Below, piece after piece: positions 42,221 to 51,030 of a stretch of 64,000 bases of DNA. Both the position numbers and the translations under genes were made by a program. The stretch spans positions 62,001 to 126,000 of the forward strand of contig JAICHQ010000001.1 of assembly GCA_025924815.1 (NCBI GenBank), written 5' to 3'. The stretch is from Nocardioides sp. Its GTDB lineage: Bacteria; Actinomycetota; Actinomycetes; Propionibacteriales; Nocardioidaceae. The notes below the pieces were generated by a model that made no database searches, was not told the origin of the DNA, and saw only the letters and a program-made list of their open reading frames with translations. Every line of letters starts with the position of its first letter. Within the stretch, counting starts at the first letter, position 1.

Positions 42221-43621
42221 CTACCGGCGCCCGGAGCTGAACCCCGCGGCGCTGTGGCCGCTCGACGCCAGGCGGCCGGTGGTACGCCGACGACGGTCGC
42301 CGCCCTGCTGTCCGCCGCGACGCCGGCGGTTGCGTCCGCCTCCACCGTTGCCCTGGCGCTCGGAGCGACCGGCGGGCGCGGCCGGTCCCACCGGGCCGAC
42401 GGGTCCCGACAACACCCGCTCGCCCGGGGCGAGCTCGGCCAGCACCGGGTGGGAGCTCCCCTGGATCCGCGTCGTGGTCGGCTTGATGCCGGCCGCACGG
42501 GTCAGGTCGCGGACGTCGCGTACCTGGTCGGAGGTCATCAGGGTCACGACCGTGCCGGCGTTGCCGGCGCGCGCGGTACGTCCCGAGCGGTGGAGGTAGG
42601 CCTTGTGCTCGGCGGGCGGATCGGCGTGGACGACCAGCGAGATGTCGTCGACGTGGATGCCGCGGGCGGCGATGTCGGTGGCGACCAGTGCCGCGGCCTT
42701 GCCGGAGTGGAAGGCGTCGAGGTTGCGGGTGCGGGCACCCTGGCCGAGGTTGCCGTGCAGCTCCACGGTCGGGACCCCGCTCTTGTTGAGCTGGCGGGCC
42801 AGCGCCTTGGCGCCGTACTTGGTGCGCGTGAAGAGCAGCGTGCGGCCCGGAGCGCTGGCCAGGTCGACGAGGACCGGCAGGCGGTGCTCGCGGTCGACGT
42901 GCAACACGTGGTGGGTCATCTCGGCCACCGGCGACTGGGCCGAGTCGGCCTGGTGGGTCACCGGGTCGTGCAGGAACTGCCTGACCAGCGAGTCGATCGC
43001 CTTGTCGAGCGTGGCGGAGAACAGCAGGCGCTGGCTGCGCGACGGCGTACGCCCGAGGATCCGGCGCACCGACGGCAGGAAGCCGAGGTCGGCCATGTGG
43101 TCGGCCTCGTCGAGGACGGTGACCTCGATCGCGTCCAAGGTGCAGTGACCCTGGCCGATCAGGTCCTCCAGGCGACCGGGGCAGGCCACCACGATGTCGA
43201 CGCCTCGACGCAGCGCGTTGACCTGTGGCTGCTGGCCGACGCCGCCGAAGACGGTGCGCGTGGTGAGGCCGGTCTCGCGGGCGAGCGGGGCGAGCGACGC
43301 CTCGATCTGGCCGACGAGCTCGCGGGTCGGCGCCAGGATCAGCGCCCGCGGCGCGCCGGCTCGGGCCTTCGGCCCGTGGGCGAGGCGGGCCACGAGGGGG
43401 ATCAGGAACGCGTAGGTCTTGCCGGAGCCGGTGCGGCCGCGGCCGAGCACGTCGCGACCCGCCAGCGAGTCGGGCAGGGTCGCAGCCTGGATGGGGGTGG
43501 GGGTCTCGATGCCCTGGCGGGCGAGGACCGTGGACAGGCGCGCGGGCACGCCGAGGGTGTCGAACGAGGACAAGTGCAAGCCGAATCTGTGTGGTGTCTC
43601 ACCGAAGCCGGGAGCCGACAT
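42221..43621 (-). CDS. DEAD-box RNA helicase (RhlE-like)
   Basis: 466 residues. Q-motif region FDTLGVPARLSTVLARQGIETPTPIQAATLP, Walker A GRTGSGKT, DEAD box VLDEADHMAD, SAT motif LFSATLD, and motif VI HRSGRTARAG. The C-terminal tail is Gly/Arg-rich (GGGGRNRRRRGGQQGGDRRRR), an RNA-binding extension. It unwinds structured RNA in ribosome assembly or RNA decay. ATG 43621 is chosen over the track start; it has no strong ribosome binding site. It is convergent with the SNF2 helicase gene (23-nt gap). Confidence 0.9.
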   Translation of the reverse strand: MSAPGFGETPHRFGLHLSSFDTLGVPARLSTVLARQGIETPTPIQAATLPDSLAGRDVLGRGRTGSGKTYAFLIPLVARLAHGPKARAGAPRALILAPTRELVGQIEASLAPLARETGLTTRTVFGGVGQQPQVNALRRGVDIVVACPGRLEDLIGQGHCTLDAIEVTVLDEADHMADLGFLPSVRRILGRTPSRSQRLLFSATLDKAIDSLVRQFLHDPVTHQADSAQSPVAEMTHHVLHVDREHRLPVLVDLASAPGRTLLFTRTKYGAKALARQLNKSGVPTVELHGNLGQGARTRNLDAFHSGKAAALVATDIAARGIHVDDISLVVHADPPAEHKAYLHRSGRTARAGNAGTVVTLMTSDQVRDVRDLTRAAGIKPTTTRIQGSSHPVLAELAPGERVLSGPVGPVGPAAPAGRSERQGNGGGGRNRRRRGGQQGGDRRRRTTGRLASSGHSAAGFSSGRR

Positions 43622-43739
43622 GGGCGTCGGGCGGCTACGTACGGAGCAGGTATGAGCTACGACGTACGGACAATTCGCGGCGAGAGCTCGACGAACTGAT
43701 GCCACCAGCGTACCGGAGGTACGGCGAGATGCCGCATCG

Positions 43740-44621
43740 TCACGTCGCCGGAGCCAGGACCAGATCGAAGGAGATCCTGGCCCAGGGGCCGGTGACGTCA
43801 CGGCCGTCGGGAGTCGCGGTGTTCGGGAGCTGCTGCTGCACGTCGACGATCAGCGAGTCACGCACGCCGAAGACGCTGTCGGACTCCAGGTAGGGGTCGT
43901 GGCGCGGGAACACGTGGGTGACCAGGGTGCGGTACCCCGCGGCCTGGACCATCAGGTGCAGGTGCGCCGCCCGCATCGGGTCGCGGCCGGTGGCCCGCAG
44001 GAGCTCGCCGACGGGGCCGTCGTCGGGGATCGGGTACGGCGTCGGGGTCACCGCCCAGAGCCGGTAGCGGCCCTCGTCGTCGGCGTGGAGGTGGCCGCGG
44101 CCGGTGACCCGGTCATCGCCGTACTGCACGTCGTAGAGCCCGTCGGCGTCGGCCTCCCAGACCTCGACCCGAGCTCCCGGGACCGGCCGCCCGTCGGTGC
44201 CGGTGACCGTCCCCTCGACCCAGCACGGCTCTCCTGCCGCGCCGCCTGCGACATCGCCGCCGAGGCCGACCTCGGGCGAGCCCTCGACGAAGAACGGCCC
44301 GAAGACCGTGGCCTCGGTGGCGTTCGCGCGAGCGGCGTTGTTGATCGTGATGGTCTGCATCGACGCGCCGAGGACGTCGGAGAGCAGGATGAACTCCTGC
44401 CGCCGGTCGTCGGTGATGTGGCCGACGGCGGTGAGGAAGTCGATCGTCCGCTTCCACTCGTCCTCCGTCAGCCGGGTCTCGCGGAGGAACCCGTGGACAT
44501 GCCGTGTCAGTGCCTCGACCAGCTCGCGGGTCCGCGCGTCCGGGGCGCCGGCGAAGGACGCCACCACCCGCTGGACCAGGGCGGACTCGCGCTGCTGCTG
44601 CACGTCCGAGATCTCGGTCAT
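43740..44621 (-). CDS. Hydroxyquinol 1,2-dioxygenase-like intradiol dioxygenase
   Basis: 293 residues. An N-terminal helical dimerisation domain (about 1-100) is followed by the beta-sandwich catalytic domain with the four Fe(III) ligands: Tyr in DGLYDVQY, Tyr in [10 protein letters not shown], and two His in AAHLHLMV. The neighbouring maleylacetate reductase identifies the substrate as hydroxyquinol rather than catechol, because the product would be maleylacetate. ATG 44621 overlaps the reductase stop by 4 nt. It is the last gene of the MFS-reductase-dioxygenase run. Confidence 0.88.
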   Translation of the reverse strand: MTEISDVQQQRESALVQRVVASFAGAPDARTRELVEALTRHVHGFLRETRLTEDEWKRTIDFLTAVGHITDDRRQEFILLSDVLGASMQTITINNAARANATEATVFGPFFVEGSPEVGLGGDVAGGAAGEPCWVEGTVTGTDGRPVPGARVEVWEADADGLYDVQYGDDRVTGRGHLHADDEGRYRLWAVTPTPYPIPDDGPVGELLRATGRDPMRAAHLHLMVQAAGYRTLVTHVFPRHDPYLESDSVFGVRDSLIVDVQQQLPNTATPDGRDVTGPWARISFDLVLAPAT

Positions 44622-45667
44622 GCCGGCTCCTTCCCGTCCCAGGCGGCGCGGAGCAGAGCCTCGATGACAGGAGACGTGACCGGGGCCGGGTTGTTCGGCG
44701 GTGACGCATCGAGGATCGGCTGGACAGCCGTCGCGAGGCCGGACTCCGGCATCCCGAGCGAGCGCAGACTCGTCGGGGCCCCGAGCCGGGCCTCGAGGTC
44801 GAGCAGCCCGCCGAGGGCGGAGTCGGCCCCGAAGGCTCCGGCCATGCGACGGTCGAGGTCGGGCACCGCGGGTGCGTTGAGGGCCAGGACGTGGGGCAGC
44901 ACGACCGCATGCGTCTCGGCGTGGGCCAGGTCGAACATCCCGCCCAGCACGTGGGCGATCTTGTGGTGGAGACCCGAGCCGGCGCTCGCGAAGGCGACGG
45001 CCGCGAGGTAGGCGCCGTACAGGGTCTGCTCGCGGCCCTCGAGGCCGGTCGGGTCGTCCACGACGCGCGGCAACCCGCTCGTCAGCGCGCGGATCCCCTC
45101 CAGGGCCAGGGTCCGGTCGATCGGGTCGGCGCGTGGGCCCCACATCGCGTCGACGCAGTGCGCGAGGGCGTTCAGGCCCGAGGCGACGCTGGTCGGCACC
45201 GGGAGACCGAGCATCAGGGCCGCGTCGTACACGATCGTGCGCGGCAGGACGCGGGGGTCGACGCCGGTCGTCTTGCGGCCGCCTTCGGTCAGGCCCCAGA
45301 CATCGGTGGCCTCGGAGCCGGCGTACGTCGTGGGAACGGCGACGATCGGCAGCCCGGTGGTGAGGGCGACCGCCTTGGCCAGACCGGTGGTCGAGCCACC
45401 GCCGACGCAGACGAGGGCGTCGATCCCGTGGTCGGCCGCCACGGCCCGCGCCCGCCCGGCGACGTCGACCGGCACGTGCATCACGACGTCGGTGTGCCAG
45501 ATCGCGACCGGCACGCCGGCCAGGACCGGCTCGGCCCGACCCCGGACCGACGCGATCGCCATCACCCGCGACGCCCCGAGCCGGCGTACCTCCTCGGCGA
45601 CCGCGTCCGCCGCCCCGCCGGTCGCGAAGACCGCGCGCTGGGAGAGCCGGTCGTGGACGAACTGCAC
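44618..45667 (-). CDS. Maleylacetate reductase
   Basis: 349 residues, iron-containing alcohol-dehydrogenase fold. NAD(P) motif [37 protein letters not shown], and metal region [30 protein letters not shown] are all maleylacetate-reductase hallmarks. It reduces maleylacetate to 3-oxoadipate for entry to the beta-ketoadipate pathway. It is coupled by ATGA overlap to the dioxygenase and lies 54 nt after the MFS gene. It uses a GTG start with GGTAGG upstream. Confidence 0.93.
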   Translation of the reverse strand: MQFVHDRLSQRAVFATGGAADAVAEEVRRLGASRVMAIASVRGRAEPVLAGVPVAIWHTDVVMHVPVDVAGRARAVAADHGIDALVCVGGGSTTGLAKAVALTTGLPIVAVPTTYAGSEATDVWGLTEGGRKTTGVDPRVLPRTIVYDAALMLGLPVPTSVASGLNALAHCVDAMWGPRADPIDRTLALEGIRALTSGLPRVVDDPTGLEGREQTLYGAYLAAVAFASAGSGLHHKIAHVLGGMFDLAHAETHAVVLPHVLALNAPAVPDLDRRMAGAFGADSALGGLLDLEARLGAPTSLRSLGMPESGLATAVQPILDASPPNNPAPVTSPVIEALLRAAWDGKEPA

Positions 45668-45721
45668 AAGGACTGCCTACCGCACCCGACCGCCGGTTGA
45701 GGAGTCCCGGCCCGCGACGGG

Positions 45722-47158
45722 CTAGGCCGCCGCGCCCTCGGCGACCTCCTCGACCGGTGCCGGTCCCTCGTCGACCGGGGAGCCGGTACGCCGGTGCCGA
45801 CTGATCCCCACCGCCGTCATCGCACCCAGCACCGAGACGACGGCGGTGGTGACCAGCGTCGGCTCGTAGCCCGACAGCATCGCGGCCGGCGACGACAGCG
45901 AGCCGTGGGCGTCGAAGACCACGGTCACCGTGGCGACGCCGGCGGCCTGGCCGAGCTGCTGGACGGTGTTCAGGACACCGGCCGCACGGCCGAGCAGCTC
46001 CGGAGGCGCGGCGTTGAGCCCCGCGGCCGACGGGGCGGGGAGAGCCATCGAGATTCCCACCCCGGCCACGACGAACGGCGCGACGAAGGCGGCGTACGAC
46101 GCGTGCGTGTGGGCTGCGCGCAACATCCACACGAAGCCGACGGCCTGCAGGATCAGCCCCGGCGCAGCCAGCGCTCGGGCGCCGACGCGATCGACCAGTC
46201 GACCCGCCATCGGTGCGACCAGCAGCGGCGTCATCGTCCAGGGCAGGAAGCGCAGGCCGGCGCCGAGCGGGGAGTCGCCGCGGGAGACCTGGAAGTACTG
46301 GCTGGTGATGTAGGCGGTGGCGAAGATCGAGGCCGACATCAGGAACGACGTCAGGGACGAGGCTGCGAAAGCCCGTGAGCGGAACAGCGTCAGCGGCACC
46401 ATCGGCACCATCGACGCCGCGGCGGCCGCCTCCCAGCAGATGAACGAGGCGAGCAGCACTACTCCGAGCGCTAGCGCGACCAGCACCTCGGCCGAGCCCC
46501 AGCCCGCGTCGGGTGCCCGCAGGACACCCCACACCAGGGCGGCCATCGCGCCCGACGCGGTGAGCATCCCGAGCGGGTCCAACCGGTGGCGCGGCCCGTA
46601 GGTCTCGGGCAGCACCCGCAGGACCGCGACAGCGGCGGCCAGGCCGAGCGGCACGTTGACCCAGAAGACCCAGTGCCAGTCCAGGCCCTCGGTGACGGCC
46701 CCGCCTACCAGCGGCCCGGACGCGACGCCCAATCCGGCGACGCCGCCCCAGATCCCGACGACCGCGCCGCGGCGCTCGGCGGGGAACGCGGCCGTGAGCA
46801 GGGTGAGCCCCAGGGGCATCACGATCGCTGCGCCGAGCCCCTGGACGGCTCGGGTCGCGATCAGGATCCCGAGGTTCGGCGCGAGAGCACAGGCGGCCGA
46901 GGCCAGGCTGAACAGCGTCAGCCCTACGGCATACGTGCGGCGTCGGCCGAGCCGGTCACCGAGCGCGGCGGCGGTGATGATCCCGGAGGCGAAGGTGAGC
47001 GCGTAGGCGTTGATGATCCAGGGCAGCCCTCCGGCGGTGCCACCGAGATCGGCATGGATGGACGGCAGGGCGGTGACGACGACGAGCGCGTCCAGGGTCA
47101 CCAGCAGGTAGGCACCCGCAGTGAGCAGCACCGTCAGCCGTCCGAACGGATGTGACAT
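45722..47158 (-). CDS. DHA2-type MFS transporter (EmrB/QacA-like)
   Basis: 478 residues, about 14 helices. The first helix has [19 protein letters not shown] (DHA2 motif) and motif A is [13 protein letters not shown]. It could import an aromatic substrate or export a toxic one; DHA2 members are mainly drug exporters. It is first in the run with maleylacetate reductase and hydroxyquinol dioxygenase. Two perfect palindromes lie upstream, the closer one 17 nt from its start codon, so repression of the whole run is likely. Confidence 0.88.
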   Translation of the reverse strand: MSHPFGRLTVLLTAGAYLLVTLDALVVVTALPSIHADLGGTAGGLPWIINAYALTFASGIITAAALGDRLGRRRTYAVGLTLFSLASAACALAPNLGILIATRAVQGLGAAIVMPLGLTLLTAAFPAERRGAVVGIWGGVAGLGVASGPLVGGAVTEGLDWHWVFWVNVPLGLAAAVAVLRVLPETYGPRHRLDPLGMLTASGAMAALVWGVLRAPDAGWGSAEVLVALALGVVLLASFICWEAAAAASMVPMVPLTLFRSRAFAASSLTSFLMSASIFATAYITSQYFQVSRGDSPLGAGLRFLPWTMTPLLVAPMAGRLVDRVGARALAAPGLILQAVGFVWMLRAAHTHASYAAFVAPFVVAGVGISMALPAPSAAGLNAAPPELLGRAAGVLNTVQQLGQAAGVATVTVVFDAHGSLSSPAAMLSGYEPTLVTTAVVSVLGAMTAVGISRHRRTGSPVDEGPAPVEEVAEGAAA

Positions 47159-47174
47159 GAGGCTTCCCCTCTCC

Positions 47175-47199
47175 CGCCGGCGAGCATCCGTCGCCGGCG
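47175..47199. promoter_or_regulatory. 9-7-9 palindrome, operator candidate 1
   Basis: CGCCGGCGA and TCGCCGGCG with a 7-nt spacer, 17 nt upstream of the MFS start codon. Binding here would block the transcript or its leader. Confidence 0.5.
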
Positions 47200-47226
47200 T
47201 TCTCGGTCAGGCAGACGGGAGGTGCG

Positions 47227-47263
47227 CCGCGAACTGGGCGCCGCAGCACCGCCCAGTTCGCGG
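47227..47263. promoter_or_regulatory. 14-9-14 palindrome, operator candidate 2
   Basis: CCGCGAACTGGGCG and CGCCCAGTTCGCGG, a perfect 28-base match with a 9-nt spacer, in the middle of the 181-nt divergent region between the MFS and sigma-factor genes. Its centre is 58 nt from that of candidate 1. Confidence 0.65.
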
Positions 47264-47339
47264 GCCCGGCGGCGTCTACCCCTTCGGACGCCCCTGTCGG
47301 TGGGGTGCGCAAGGGTCGAGAAGAGGCGAAGGTGAGGAC

Positions 47340-48386
47340 ATGGCGGGAGACACGGCCACGGACGAGGCGGCCCGGCTGCTGGTGCGCGTGCGGGCGGGCG
47401 ACGAGGCGGCGTTCGCGGACCTCGTCGCGCCCTACCGCCGCGAGCTGCAGGTGCACTGCTACCGCATCCTGGGCTCGTTCCAGGACGCCGAGGACGTGCT
47501 CCAGGAGACCTTGCTGTCGGCCTGGCGCGGGCTGGCGGGATTCGAGGAACGCGCCTCGGTACGCACCTGGCTCTACCGCATCGCGACCAACCGGAGCCTG
47601 GACGCCGTGCGGGCCGGTGCACGACGGGACGGACCGATGAGTCCCGAGATCGAGCGGATCAACGGCCTCGAGCCGCCGCGCCCCAGCCACTACGGCGAGG
47701 TGCCGTGGCTACAGCCCTATCCCGACGTGCTGCTCGACCTGCCCGACCCGGCACCGGGCCCCGAGGCCGTGGTCGAGCAGCGGGAGGCGATGTCGCTGGC
47801 GTTCGTCACGGCCCTGCAGCTGCTTCCGCCGCGCCAGCGCGCCGCCCTGATCCTGCGCGACGTGCTCGGCTACCGCGCGGCCGAGGCGGCCGAGATCCTC
47901 GACACGACGGTCGAGTCCGTCACCAGCGCGCTCAAGCGGGCGCGCGCCACGATCGACGCCGACCCCACCCTGACCGAGCGCCGCACCCAACCGGTCCCGC
48001 CCACGCCCGGGTCGGCCGAGGAGCAGGAGCTGATCGCGGCGTACGTCGACGCCTTCGCCACCCACGACGTCGACGGCCTGCTGCACATCCTCAGCGAAGA
48101 CGTCTGGCTGAAGATGCCGCCGTTGCCCCTCGAGTACCACGGCCGCGACGCGGCGATCGGCTTCTTCGAGGCCGTCGTCCACCCGCAGGGGCACACGCTG
48201 CGGATGGTGCACACCCGCGCCAACGGCTGCCCGGCGAGCGGGCTGTACGCCCTCGACCCGGCCACCGACACGTGGCGCGCGACGGCGCTGATCGTCCTGG
48301 TCTTCGCCGGCGACCGGATCAGCGAGATCACCCGGTTCGAGCCGGGGGTGATGGCCAGCTTCGGGCTTCCGCGGATCCTGGGGTGA
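47340..48386 (+). CDS. ECF sigma factor with C-terminal SnoaL-like domain (SigG/SigX5 type)
   Basis: 348 residues. Region 2 (HCYRILGSFQDAEDVLQETLLSAWRGL) and region 4 (LPPRQRAALILRDVLGYRAAEAAEIL, TTVESVTSALKRAR) are followed by a C-terminal SnoaL/NTF2-like domain (about 230-345), the ECF type with an attached control domain instead of a separate anti-sigma factor. AAGGTGAGG before ATG 47340 sets the start. It is divergent from the hydroxyquinol transporter gene; a functional link is possible but unproven. Confidence 0.88.
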   Translation: MAGDTATDEAARLLVRVRAGDEAAFADLVAPYRRELQVHCYRILGSFQDAEDVLQETLLSAWRGLAGFEERASVRTWLYRIATNRSLDAVRAGARRDGPMSPEIERINGLEPPRPSHYGEVPWLQPYPDVLLDLPDPAPGPEAVVEQREAMSLAFVTALQLLPPRQRAALILRDVLGYRAAEAAEILDTTVESVTSALKRARATIDADPTLTERRTQPVPPTPGSAEEQELIAAYVDAFATHDVDGLLHILSEDVWLKMPPLPLEYHGRDAAIGFFEAVVHPQGHTLRMVHTRANGCPASGLYALDPATDTWRATALIVLVFAGDRISEITRFEPGVMASFGLPRILG

Positions 48387-48390
48387 GCCC

Positions 48391-49614
48391 TCAGTCGGTC
48401 AGCACGAACTCGTCCCCGCGCGTCACCGGTACGACAGACCCGTCGGCATGGATGCCGTCGATCTGCACCTCCGGACTGCCCACGACGATGTCGACATGGG
48501 TGCCCGACTGGTTCAGACCCGACTCGATCCGCTCCTGCGGTGACTTCTCCATCGCGCCCTCGTGGCTGAACGCGAAGCCCATGCCCCAGGCGATGTGGGA
48601 GCCGACGTTCTCGTCGTAGAGCATGTCCTTGAAGACCAGACCGGTGTCGGCGACCCTGGAGTCGGAGTCGACGATCGCCACCTCGCCGAGGTAACGGGCG
48701 CGCGGGATGTGCTCGAACTGCGCCTGCACCTGCGCCTCGCCGTGGGCGGCCTTCGCTCCGACGATCTCGCCGTCCCGGAGCTCCAGCTCGAGGTCCTCCA
48801 CGATGGTCCCCATCAGGTTGAACGGTGCTGTCGTGCGGACGACGCCCTCGGCGCGGCGCCAGTCCGGGGAGATGAAGACCTCCTCGGTCGGCAGGTTGGG
48901 GACGAACTCCACGCCGTCCTCGTTGGCACCCGAGCCGCCTCGCCACACCGAGCCGGGCATGAGGCCGATCGTCACGTCGGTGCCCGGTCCCTGGTAGCGC
49001 ACCCGGTCGAAGGCATGGGCGTTGAGGATCTGCTCGCGGCGCTTGAGCTTGGCGATGTGGGCGCGCCAGACAGCCTCGGGGTCGGCCTCGTCGAGCCGCA
49101 TCGCGTGGGCGACGGCCTCCCAGAGCTCGGCGACGTCGGCCAGCCCCATGCTCTCGGCCCAGCCCTGGGTCGGAGCACCGACGACGGTCCAGGCGATCGT
49201 CGCGTTGAGCATCAGCGGTGCCACCTCCTGGATCACCTCCATCGGCTGCGACCTGGCCAGGCGGGAGGGATCGAGACCCTCCATCAGCCCGGGGAACGGG
49301 TTGCCGGTCAGGTTGACGACGGCGGGCTTGGACTCGTGCCACGCCCTCACCCGCTGGAGCTGGTGGTCGGGCGCGACGCCGAGCATCTCCTCCGGGCCGT
49401 CGAGCACGGCCTGGCGCAGCACGTAGGGGTCCTGGTAGTCGATCGAGACCCGGCTCGCGCCGACCCGGTAGGCCTCCGCCATGATCGCCCGCGCGGTGTC
49501 TGCCTGCTCGGGCAGCGCCGTGATCACCACCTCCTGCCCCGGTTGGACGTTCACGCCGATCCGGACGACCAGTCGCGCGTACTTCTCCAGCAGGTGGTGC
49601 AACGGCTCGGTCAC
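48391..49614 (-). CDS. M29-family aminopeptidase
   Basis: 407 residues. The family block NLPTEEVFISPDW, the Gly-rich VGSHIAWGMGFAFSHEG and the C-terminal metal segment GTHVDIVVGSPEVQIDGI identify the M29 (AmpS/PepS) metallo-aminopeptidases, which use two divalent ions. It removes N-terminal residues from peptides in the cytoplasm. GTG 49614 is chosen because AGGAGA lies just upstream; an ATG at 49626 lacks any ribosome binding site. A -10 box TAGCCT is at 49650-49655. Confidence 0.88.
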   Translation of the reverse strand: MTEPLHHLLEKYARLVVRIGVNVQPGQEVVITALPEQADTARAIMAEAYRVGASRVSIDYQDPYVLRQAVLDGPEEMLGVAPDHQLQRVRAWHESKPAVVNLTGNPFPGLMEGLDPSRLARSQPMEVIQEVAPLMLNATIAWTVVGAPTQGWAESMGLADVAELWEAVAHAMRLDEADPEAVWRAHIAKLKRREQILNAHAFDRVRYQGPGTDVTIGLMPGSVWRGGSGANEDGVEFVPNLPTEEVFISPDWRRAEGVVRTTAPFNLMGTIVEDLELELRDGEIVGAKAAHGEAQVQAQFEHIPRARYLGEVAIVDSDSRVADTGLVFKDMLYDENVGSHIAWGMGFAFSHEGAMEKSPQERIESGLNQSGTHVDIVVGSPEVQIDGIHADGSVVPVTRGDEFVLTD

Positions 49615-49649
49615 GGATCTCCTCATGGTTCGGGTGCTCCCGGACAGCC

Positions 49650-49655
49650 AGGCTA
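49650..49655 (-). promoter_or_regulatory. -10 box TAGCCT for the M29 aminopeptidase gene
   Basis: Lies about 35 nt before GTG 49614, back to back with the promoter of the divergent membrane-protein pair. Confidence 0.35.
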
Positions 49656-49668
49656 CGGCGGCTCCCCC

Positions 49669-49674
49669 TAGGCT
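49669..49674 (+). promoter_or_regulatory. -10 box TAGGCT, leaderless start
   Basis: Ends 6 nt before GTG 49681; no Shine-Dalgarno sequence. It supports the GTG rather than the ATG at 49687. Confidence 0.45.
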
Positions 49675-49680
49675 CGTCGG

Positions 49681-50037
49681 GTGGCCATGCTGCAGATCGT
49701 CCTGGGCGTGGTCGCTGCCGTGATCGCCCTCTGGCTGGTCATCCTGATCGTGCGGGGCGTGCAGCCGAACGACTGGCTGTACGGCGCGCTGGCGCTGCTC
49801 GAGGTCGGACTCGTCGCGCAGCTGGTCGTCGGGCTGGTGCGGCTGTCGGGCGACCACGCCGGGGTCAACGTCGCGGCGTACGTCGGCTACCTGATCGGGT
49901 CGCTGGTGCTGCTGCCGGTCGCCTTCTTGTGGTCGGTGGGCGAGCGCACCCGGGCCGGCACCGGCGTGCTGCTGGTGGCCGTGGTCGTGATCCCGGTGCT
50001 GTTCCTGCGGCTGCACGACCTGTGGGTGGCCGGATGA
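49681..50037 (+). CDS. Four-helix membrane protein of unknown function
   Basis: 118 residues, almost entirely hydrophobic, with four predicted transmembrane helices (first: QIVLGVVAAVIALWLVILIV). No motif with known function. It is coupled by ATGA overlap to the next small membrane gene, so the two form a unit, possibly a two-subunit membrane complex (inference). The pair is a common actinobacterial layout in my memory, without a known role. Confidence 0.75.
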   Translation: MAMLQIVLGVVAAVIALWLVILIVRGVQPNDWLYGALALLEVGLVAQLVVGLVRLSGDHAGVNVAAYVGYLIGSLVLLPVAFLWSVGERTRAGTGVLLVAVVVIPVLFLRLHDLWVAG

Positions 50038-50426
50038 GCGCGTCGACCCGGACCGGGTTCGGCAGGATCCTGGTCTTCGTCTACGGCGTCTTCGCGCTGG
50101 CCGCGACCGCCCGCGCCCTGGTGCAGCTCGCGACCCAGGCGTCCGACGCCCCGGTCGCGTACTCGCTGTCGCTGTTCTCCGGGATCGTCTACATCGTGGC
50201 GACCTGGGCGCTGGGGACCGACCACCGCCGGGTGGCGCTGGTGACGATCGTCGTCGAGCTGACCGGAGTGCTGGTGATCGGGACCGTGAGCCACCCCTCC
50301 GACATCGACCGGGCCAGCGTGTGGTCGGACTACGGCAACGGCTACGGGTACGTCCCGCTCGTACTGCCGTTCTTCGGCCTGTGGTGGCTGTGGCGGATCG
50401 GCCGGGGGTCTGCCGAGGAGCGGTGA
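50034..50426 (+). CDS. Four-helix membrane protein, partner of the preceding gene
   Basis: 130 residues with about four helices (GRILVFVYGVFALAATARALVQ, then YSLSLFSGIVYIVATWALG). A polar segment SHPSDIDRASVWSDYGNGYGYVPL precedes the last helix and probably lies outside. ATG 50034 overlaps the upstream stop (ATGA). The function is unknown. Confidence 0.75.
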   Translation: MSASTRTGFGRILVFVYGVFALAATARALVQLATQASDAPVAYSLSLFSGIVYIVATWALGTDHRRVALVTIVVELTGVLVIGTVSHPSDIDRASVWSDYGNGYGYVPLVLPFFGLWWLWRIGRGSAEER

Positions 50427-50478
50427 GCAGGGACCGGTTCGATCGCCTCCCGCCGATCCCAGGTCACCGCCACCCGCG

Positions 50479-50973
50479 CTACAGCACCTTGGTGCCGTAC
50501 ATCTCCCCCAGCGGGTCGGCGAGCAGCTCGAGGCGGGCGCCGTCGGGGTCGCGGAAGTAGATCGACCGCTCGGACTCGACGACGTGGTCGACGCTTGCCG
50601 CGTCGAGCTTGCCGCGCAGGTGGTCCCACCGCTCCTGGGTCACCGAGATCGCCAGGTGGTGCAGGCCGCCCAGCACCTCGGCGTACGGCCCCAGGTCGAG
50701 CCCGGGCAGGTCGAAGAACGCCAGCAGGTTGCCGTGCCCGATGTCGAAGAAGAAGTGGTTGGAGCCCGCGTAGTCGCGGTTCTCGAAGATCTCGGTGAGT
50801 GGGAACTCCAGCACTCCCTGGTAGAAGTCGATGGTCGTGCGGACGTCGGAGCAGATCAGCGCGAAGTGGTGCAGCCCCTGCGCGCTGCTGGCGGGCCGGT
50901 CGGCCGGGTCGGCCAGGTGGTCGGCCCTGATCCGCTCCCGCTCGGCGTTGATCGCGTCCAGGTCGATCGTCAT
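50479..50973 (-). CDS. VOC (glyoxalase/dioxygenase-fold) protein
   Basis: 164 residues. GLHHFALICSDVRTTIDFYQGVL opens the VOC fold; the second half has GGLHHLAISVTQERWDHLRGKL and SIYFRDPDGARLELL, giving the usual His/Glu metal ligands. It could be a lactoylglutathione-lyase-like, ring-cleavage or resistance protein; the reaction cannot be named. ATG 50973 follows GAGGGGAG; the extra N-terminal residues of the track ORF are not supported. Confidence 0.85.
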   Translation of the reverse strand: MTIDLDAINAERERIRADHLADPADRPASSAQGLHHFALICSDVRTTIDFYQGVLEFPLTEIFENRDYAGSNHFFFDIGHGNLLAFFDLPGLDLGPYAEVLGGLHHLAISVTQERWDHLRGKLDAASVDHVVESERSIYFRDPDGARLELLADPLGEMYGTKVL

Positions 50974-51030
50974 GGGTGGCTCCCCTCGGTGATGGGTCAT
51001 TGTCGGCGATCCGGCTGGCACGCCGCCAGG

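Noticed and set aside
40056-43621. Possible defence island (two helicases side by side)
   Set aside because: The genes are convergent, the DEAD-box protein is a standard RhlE-type RNA helicase, and there is no nuclease, methylase, toxin or integrase nearby.
41024-43699. 891-residue plus-strand ORF
   Set aside because: It covers the second half of the SNF2 helicase in another frame and is antisense to the DEAD-box helicase.
43709-43723. Hairpin CGTACC/GGTACG downstream of the dioxygenase stop
   Set aside because: Six-bp stem with a 3-nt loop, too weak to call a terminator.
43740-46532. 930-residue minus-strand ORF reading through dioxygenase, reductase and MFS
   Set aside because: Only its last 293 codons are real (dioxygenase); the rest is out of frame to maleylacetate reductase and MFS genes that have strong motifs.
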